Source of the DNA: Planctomycetaceae bacterium UBA4732
Lineage (GTDB): Bacteria; Planctomycetota; Planctomycetia; Gemmatales; Gemmataceae
Assembly: GCA_002404095.1 (NCBI GenBank)
Contig: DHJA01000076.1
Location: forward strand, 1 to 8,554
Length of the DNA: 8,554 bases
Reading direction: 5' to 3'
Shown here: piece by piece, positions 4,825 through 8,554 of the stretch
Position numbering within the stretch: position 1 is the first letter of the stretch
Layout of the letters: the number at the start of each line of letters is the position of its first letter
Notes under the pieces: generated by a model
Seen by the model: the letters and a program-made list of their open reading frames with translations, nothing else
Database searches by the model: none
What the model was told of the DNA's origin: nothing
Translations under genes and position numbers: made by a program

Positions 4825-7506
4825 AGGCAACGGGACGCCCCGCCGGGCCATGCGCTCCAGCGCCGCCTTGGCCGCCCGCGCCGGTTCCGCGTCCGGCGGG
4901 CCGTCTGCCAGTTCTTTGAGTACGTCTCGGGCCTCCGGTGTACGGCTTCGCTCCAGAGCCTCGACCGCCCGCAGGGCGATTAGTTCGGGAAACGGCGGCG
5001 CGCCGTCGGATGGTCGAAGCCGCTCCAGCAGCCGTTCCAGCCGGGAGCGCGTCTCCGCCGACGGAGTCTTCTTAAGCGCCCGGCTAAGCGCCACGCCTGC
5101 CTTCGGTCCCAGTCGGTCCAGTGCCTTGCTAGCGTCCTCGCGCACCTCAAAGCCGTCGTCGTTCAGGTCCGCGATGAGCCGGAGAATTCGCGGCTCATCC
5201 GGTGCGAGTGCCGCCTTGAGGCGCTCCTTCCCTTGCGAGGCGACCTCCTTGGAAGCCGCCAGCTGGCCGATGGCGTGGTAGGCTTTCGCCCCGTCTCTCC
5301 CCATCAGGTCTTCCCACAAGCCGTCCGTTTCGGCCGTGGTGAGATTCGTCGGCTCCGGCAACTTCCCCGCGGCTAGGGCAGCCACGTCGCAGACAAGGGC
5401 GGTATTGTCGCACCCACAGACCAGCCGTTTGCCGTCGGGTGAGAAGGCCAGCGAAGAAGCCCAGTCGGGCGTGGCCACGCGGCCGATGTCTCGCCCCGAC
5501 GCCAAGTCCACCAGGCGCACCGCGTCCATGCCATTAACGGCGAGCAGTCTGCCGTCGGGAGAGAAGGCCAGTGCGCGCTCGTCAGGAACCCAGGGATTCG
5601 AGTCGAACCTGTCCCCCGCCGGCCCCTTCAGGCTGCCGCGGTCGCTTCCTGTGGCAGTCTCGCGCAAGACCACCCCCGCGGTATTCGTCGCCGCCAGGGT
5701 TTTGCCGTCGGGCGAAAAGACACAATCCGGGTCCATCGTATCGACTTCTCCCAGGGGCCGCACGACCTTCCCCGTTTCGGCGTCAATGAGGTCCATGCGG
5801 GTCCGTTCGCCGCCCCACAATGGCAAAAGGAAGGTTCGGCCGTCCGGGGCGGGGCGGCAACGGAGGAAATAGCGATAACCCGGCACATTCAGCGGGGGCA
5901 GTTCTTTGCCCGATCCAACATCCCAGCGGTGAATTTCTTGCTCACTGGCCGCCCACAACGTCTTGCCGTCCGCGGAGAAGGTGGGGTGAAAGATGGCTTG
6001 ATACGGAATCGTAGCGGGCTTGCCGCCGGGCGGGAGTCGGGGAAGGACGGTCGGCACGGTCCACCGGCGCAACTCCTTGCCCGCGTCCGCGTCCCATAGC
6101 CGCAGTACGCCATCGTGCGTGACGACCGCCAGCAGTCGGCCGTCGGGCGAGAACGCCGTCCAGCGTACTTCGGCTTTCAGATCCGGCCGCGTCACGCGCA
6201 GCTCTTTGCCGGAAACCGGATCCCACTGGCGGAGCGACCAGTCCGCCCACGCCTGAATGACGGTCGAGCGTTCGGTTTCCCGATTGGTGGTGAACACAGT
6301 CTTGCCGTCGGCGGAGAAGGCGACCATCAGCGGGCCGGCGCGGTGGCCGCCGAAGGCGTGCAGTTCCTTCCCCTTCTCCACGTCCCATACGTGGATATCC
6401 TCATCCGACCGGCCCACTTGGGCCACGAGCGCGCCGCCTCTAGAAATGGCGACGTGCTGGGCCGCGCCTGACAACGCCTTAAAATCGTGCAGCACTTTGC
6501 CGGTGGCGGCCTCCCAGGTGCGCACCGACCCGTCGGCGGACGTGGCCGTTAGAGCCAGGCCGTCCGGAGAGAAGCAGATGGAAGGAAAATCCATGTCAAG
6601 CCGCCCCTCCAGCCGATGTAGCTCCTTGCCCGTGGTCGTGTCGAGAATGCGGATGGTCTTGCCGTCGCACATCCGCAAGTCGGACGGGTCCGGCTTGTTG
6701 ACGGCCTTCGGATCAAAATATCGGATTGTGGCTGCGTCCATCGTGAACACGGCGAGAAAGCGGCCGTCAGGCGAGAGGGCGAACCCTTGCTCCGCGATGT
6801 CGGTCGGGAGCGGCAGGCGGGCGAGTTCTTTGCCCGTCTCCGCGTCCCACCGGCAGAGGACTTTTCGTAAACTGTTTTTCGACTTGGGGGCGATGGCCAG
6901 TAGGGATTTGCCGTCCGCAGAGTAGGCGAGGGAGGTAATCGACTCGAAATCTCCCCAAGGACCAATCCGCTTCTCGGAGTCCAAATCCCATAGTGGTACG
7001 GACAAGCCCTTGCTGACCTTGCCCCATCCGCCTGCGGCCAGGCGTCGGCCGTCCGGGCTGAACGCAAGCTGAACCATTTGATCGTTCAATCCAGCGAACT
7101 TATGGCGCTCGGCCCCCGTCGCCGCGTCGAAGACTCGAACCGAATTATCCGCGCAGCCGAAGGCAATGAGTTTGCCGTTTTGCGAGAACGCCGCCGGCAT
7201 ACAGTCGGAGCCCCAACCCCTCATAGCGGGCCCTCGGAAGCGCCACAATTCCTTGCCGGTGCGGACGTCCCAGAGGCGCAGGCCGCCCGCGAGATCCACC
7301 GCCGCCAACGTCTTATCGTCCGGTGAGAATGCGATGAAGTAGCCGCCCGGCTGACAGAGTCGTCCCGTGCCCAGGCGACACACCACGCCCGGCGGCAGCG
7401 GGTCGCCCCAAGCGTCGGGATGCGCCGGGGGTTCGCCGCCGGCAAGCGGTCCCGAGGTCAACGCCAGGCTTACGGAGAGGACCAGCAGACGAAACCGCGG
7501 AGACAT
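4822..7506 (-). CDS. Secreted WD40 double-propeller protein with HEAT-like C-terminus
   Basis: The 894-residue product has a Sec signal peptide (SPRFR, then hydrophobic LLVLSVSLALTSG, likely cut after PLA at residue 22). Residues about 55-715 hold 14 WD40 repeats of the form AFSPDGK.LA...vrlWD..tGKEL, enough for two seven-bladed propellers, with an insertion in repeat 5. Residues about 722-894 are a helical HEAT-like region (GLWEDLMGRDGAKAYHAIGQ, FEVREDASKALDRLG, LRAVEALERSRTPEARDVL). This layout is common in planctomycetes, where it probably serves as a protein-protein scaffold outside the cytoplasm; the partner is unknown. The frame is open to 7647, but ATG 7506 is chosen because it has GGAGG (plus-strand 7514-7518) at 7-base spacing and starts the signal peptide. 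A promoter and a hairpin lie upstream. Its stop abuts the P450 remnant in frame. Confidence 0.92.
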   Translation of the reverse strand: MSPRFRLLVLSVSLALTSGPLAGGEPPAHPDAWGDPLPPGVVCRLGTGRLCQPGGYFIAFSPDDKTLAAVDLAGGLRLWDVRTGKELWRFRGPAMRGWGSDCMPAAFSQNGKLIAFGCADNSVRVFDAATGAERHKFAGLNDQMVQLAFSPDGRRLAAGGWGKVSKGLSVPLWDLDSEKRIGPWGDFESITSLAYSADGKSLLAIAPKSKNSLRKVLCRWDAETGKELARLPLPTDIAEQGFALSPDGRFLAVFTMDAATIRYFDPKAVNKPDPSDLRMCDGKTIRILDTTTGKELHRLEGRLDMDFPSICFSPDGLALTATSADGSVRTWEAATGKVLHDFKALSGAAQHVAISRGGALVAQVGRSDEDIHVWDVEKGKELHAFGGHRAGPLMVAFSADGKTVFTTNRETERSTVIQAWADWSLRQWDPVSGKELRVTRPDLKAEVRWTAFSPDGRLLAVVTHDGVLRLWDADAGKELRRWTVPTVLPRLPPGGKPATIPYQAIFHPTFSADGKTLWAASEQEIHRWDVGSGKELPPLNVPGYRYFLRCRPAPDGRTFLLPLWGGERTRMDLIDAETGKVVRPLGEVDTMDPDCVFSPDGKTLAATNTAGVVLRETATGSDRGSLKGPAGDRFDSNPWVPDERALAFSPDGRLLAVNGMDAVRLVDLASGRDIGRVATPDWASSLAFSPDGKRLVCGCDNTALVCDVAALAAGKLPEPTNLTTAETDGLWEDLMGRDGAKAYHAIGQLAASKEVASQGKERLKAALAPDEPRILRLIADLNDDGFEVREDASKALDRLGPKAGVALSRALKKTPSAETRSRLERLLERLRPSDGAPPFPELIALRAVEALERSRTPEARDVLKELADGPPDAEPARAAKAALERMARRGVPLP
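5362..7344 (-). repeat. Array of 14 WD40 repeats (coding)
   Basis: At the DNA level the plus strand shows a recurring TTGCCGTC(G/C)G motif about every 110-200 bases, the reverse complement of the codons for PDGK or ADGK. Each unit continues to a WD or similar pair and GKEL. The best-preserved units are repeats 1, 2, 6, 9, 12, 13 and 14. Repeats 4, 5, 8 and 11 carry insertions or changed WD pairs. Edges are approximate. Confidence 0.75.
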
Positions 7507-7518
7507 GAGACGCCCTCC

Positions 7519-7541
7519 CGCCAGAGGAGCGACTTCTGGCG
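7519..7541 (-). promoter_or_regulatory. 5'-UTR hairpin abutting the WD40 gene ribosome binding site
   Basis: CGCCAGA at 7519-7525 is perfectly complementary to TCTGGCG at 7535-7541 (7-bp stem, 9-base loop, with one extra G-T wobble possible). In the minus-strand transcript the stem ends exactly where GGAGG begins. It could stabilise the mRNA end or tune ribosome access. No T-run follows, so it is not a terminator for the upstream sixA gene. Confidence 0.45.
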
Positions 7542-7566
7542 CCTCGATTTTCACCTTCAAAGGTCC

Positions 7567-7595
7567 AGTATACTCGATCCGAGAAACGGCTTCAA
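7567..7595 (-). promoter_or_regulatory. Sigma70-like promoter of the WD40 gene
   Basis: On the minus strand TTGAAG (plus-strand 7590-7595; 4 of 6 to TTGACA) is followed after exactly 17 bases by TATACT (plus-strand 7567-7572; 5 of 6 to TATAAT). The -35 overlaps the sixA stop codon. Transcription would begin near 7560, giving a leader of about 54 bases that contains the hairpin. This suggests the WD40 gene is transcribed on its own and not only by readthrough from sixA. Planctomycete promoters may deviate from this consensus. Confidence 0.5.
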
Positions 7596-8101
7596 TGACT
7601 TTCCGCGCCGGCGTTCTCGCACCATTCCGGCGTGATGAGCCAAACAAGGGCGCCTTCCCCCTTATCGGGCGAGCCGTCGAAGCGAATAAAGGCGACGCCG
7701 GCCTTGGCGATGTTCACCTGCGCCTTCTTGGCGCCAACCAGCCAGCCGGCGTATTCGGCCAGGTCCGGCATGTGGCCCACCAAAGCGACGTTCTCGCCGC
7801 TCAGTCCGAGGAGAAACCGTGTAATCTTCTTCGCCCTGCCGTCAGGCGCTAGAGCTTTGCAGGTTAGTTGCTCAGGGGCGGGGGCCGGCCAATGCTCCAA
7901 CAGCGCCTCCACCGTCTGTCGCGCCCGCAACAGCGGACTGGACACGACCTGATTTAAGGAAACGCCGCGCGCCAGCAGCGCCGCCGCCAGCGCCGCGCAC
8001 TGGACCTTACCGTTGTCCGTTAGGGGACGTTCGGCGTCGTCGTGGTCGTCGCCGGCTTCGAGGTCGGCGGCTTCGGCGTGGCGGATCAGGTAAAGGTTCA
8101 T
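7592..8101 (-). CDS. sixA: Phosphohistidine phosphatase SixA (histidine phosphatase superfamily)
   Basis: 169-residue cytoplasmic protein of the branch-2-like small histidine phosphatases, close to the usual SixA length of about 160. The N-terminal LYLIRHAEA carries the nucleophile His8 with Arg7. RPLTDNGKVQC, SSPLLRARQT (Arg59) and ALVGHMPDL (His110) complete the phosphate pocket. In E. coli SixA removes phosphate from histidine in phosphotransfer proteins such as ArcB or PtsP; the target here is unknown. The frame is open to 8167, but ATG 8101 is chosen because it places the RHA motif at the normal distance from the start and has GGAAG upstream (5-base spacing). It is divergent from typA across 177 bases. 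No clear promoter of its own is seen on the minus strand. Confidence 0.9.
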   Translation of the reverse strand: MNLYLIRHAEAADLEAGDDHDDAERPLTDNGKVQCAALAAALLARGVSLNQVVSSPLLRARQTVEALLEHWPAPAPEQLTCKALAPDGRAKKITRFLLGLSGENVALVGHMPDLAEYAGWLVGAKKAQVNIAKAGVAFIRFDGSPDKGEGALVWLITPEWCENAGAESH

Positions 8102-8204
8102 AATGGCTTCCGATATTGGGGTGCGCCGGTTGGAGTACGGAACGGACGTTTCCTTCACGGCTTCCACACAAGACTTGCCCTATGCGAGCCGGACCAGCTT
8201 TCTC

Positions 8205-8210
8205 TATAAT
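8205..8210 (+). promoter_or_regulatory. Consensus -10 element (TATAAT) upstream of typA
   Basis: A perfect TATAAT lies 68 bases before the typA ATG. No good -35 is found at 16-18 bases; TTGCCC at 8175-8180 is too far (24-base gap). The start of transcription would be near 8217, giving a leader of about 60 bases. The match could be chance in part, but the site is well placed in a divergent intergenic region. Confidence 0.45.
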
Positions 8211-8278
8211 AGGTGGACGATCTCACCCCGGCCATACGGCAGGAATTGCGGGTTTTTCGGCAGAAAGTAAACGAGACA

Positions 8279-8554
8279 ATGAAACGATCTGATATACGCA
8301 ATGTAGCAATCATCGCCCACGTCGATCACGGCAAGACGACGTTGGTGGACAATCTGCTCAAGCAGTCCGGCAACTTTCGCACCGGCGAACTGGAGAAATT
8401 GGAAGGCGGCCAGCACCACCTCATCATGGACTCCAACCCGCTCGAACGCGAGCGCGGCATCACCATTTTGAGCAAGAACTGCGCCATTCGCTTCCTGGCG
8501 CCGGACGGCAAAACGTATCGCATCAACCTGATCGACACGCCCGGCCACGCCGAC
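8279..8554 (+). CDS. typA: Translational GTPase TypA/BipA, N-terminal part (runs off window)
   Basis: The first 92 codons of a ribosome-associated GTPase of the EF-G-like family, which helps ribosome assembly and stress or cold adaptation. Visible motifs: G1 AHVDHGKT (13-20), [14 protein letters not shown] with the G2 threonine (50-63), and G3 DTPGHAD (86-92). The MDSN.LE.ERGITI signature separates TypA from LepA and EF-G. Compared with E. coli BipA there are extra residues between G1 and MDSN ([12 protein letters not shown]) and before YRIN (LAPDG), which I believe is usual for planctomycetes. The ATG at 8279 gives the normal short N-terminus ([18 protein letters not shown]). The ribosome binding site is weak (no clear GGAGG). 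No frameshift is seen in the part present. Confidence 0.95.
   Translation, partial: MKRSDIRNVAIIAHVDHGKTTLVDNLLKQSGNFRTGELEKLEGGQHHLIMDSNPLERERGITILSKNCAIRFLAPDGKTYRINLIDTPGHAD

Noticed and set aside
4451..4983. Plus-strand frames across the P450 remnant and WD40 3' end
   Set aside because: The P450 and WD40 signatures are on the minus strand; the plus frames are Arg/Ser/Pro-rich shadows.
6257..6925. 222-codon plus-strand frame with repeated LPSGEK-like motifs
   Set aside because: It is the antisense shadow of the WD40 repeats; the repeats come from the complement of PDGK codons. The same holds for the plus frames at 5336-5872, 4850-5281 and 6115-6471.
8204..8548. 114-codon minus-strand frame (and 8326-8538)
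   Set aside because: Antisense to typA, whose GTPase motifs are unmistakable.
1..8554. CRISPR array, tRNA, rRNA, insertion sequence or integrase
   Set aside because: No evenly spaced direct repeats, cloverleaf-like sequence, transposase motif or terminal inverted repeats were seen on either strand.

Overview
The window is GC-rich DNA of a kind expected from a planctomycete, most likely Gemmatales-like. This rests mainly on the 894-codon secreted WD40 protein (14 FSPDGK...WD...GKEL repeats plus a helical C-terminal region), an architecture typical of that phylum, and on the planctomycete-like spacing in the TypA N-terminus. The assignment is an inference, because no rRNA or other marker is present.

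Left part (1-4219): a DNA-defence and DNA-repair neighbourhood. It opens with the 3' end of a Vsr-like mismatch endonuclease (+). A convergent 98-codon gene of unknown function (-) overlaps it. Next comes an SRA-like/Mrr modification-dependent restriction enzyme (-). Diverging from that enzyme is a tightly coupled plus-strand pair: a fusion of an Mrr-type nuclease with an SF2 DEAH helicase, and a 175-codon protein that I do not recognise. They overlap by ATGA. Two very short plus-strand frames precede the helicase, linked by GTGA and ATGA overlaps; they may be remnants of an upstream cistron.

Middle (4220-4824): a scar. A minus-strand cytochrome P450 fragment lacks both ends and the haem-binding region, and carries an in-frame TAG. 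Its retained part begins in frame directly after the stop codon of the WD40 gene.

Right part (4822-8554): ordinary chromosomal genes. These are the secreted WD40/HEAT-like protein (-) with a recognisable promoter and a hairpin next to its ribosome binding site, a SixA phosphohistidine phosphatase (-), and, divergently, the start of the translational GTPase gene typA (+), which runs off the window.

The best candidate for something not well described is the nuclease-helicase plus 175-aa pair at 2007-4219, sitting beside a type IV-like restriction enzyme and a Vsr gene. Its defence role is inferred from domains and neighbourhood only.
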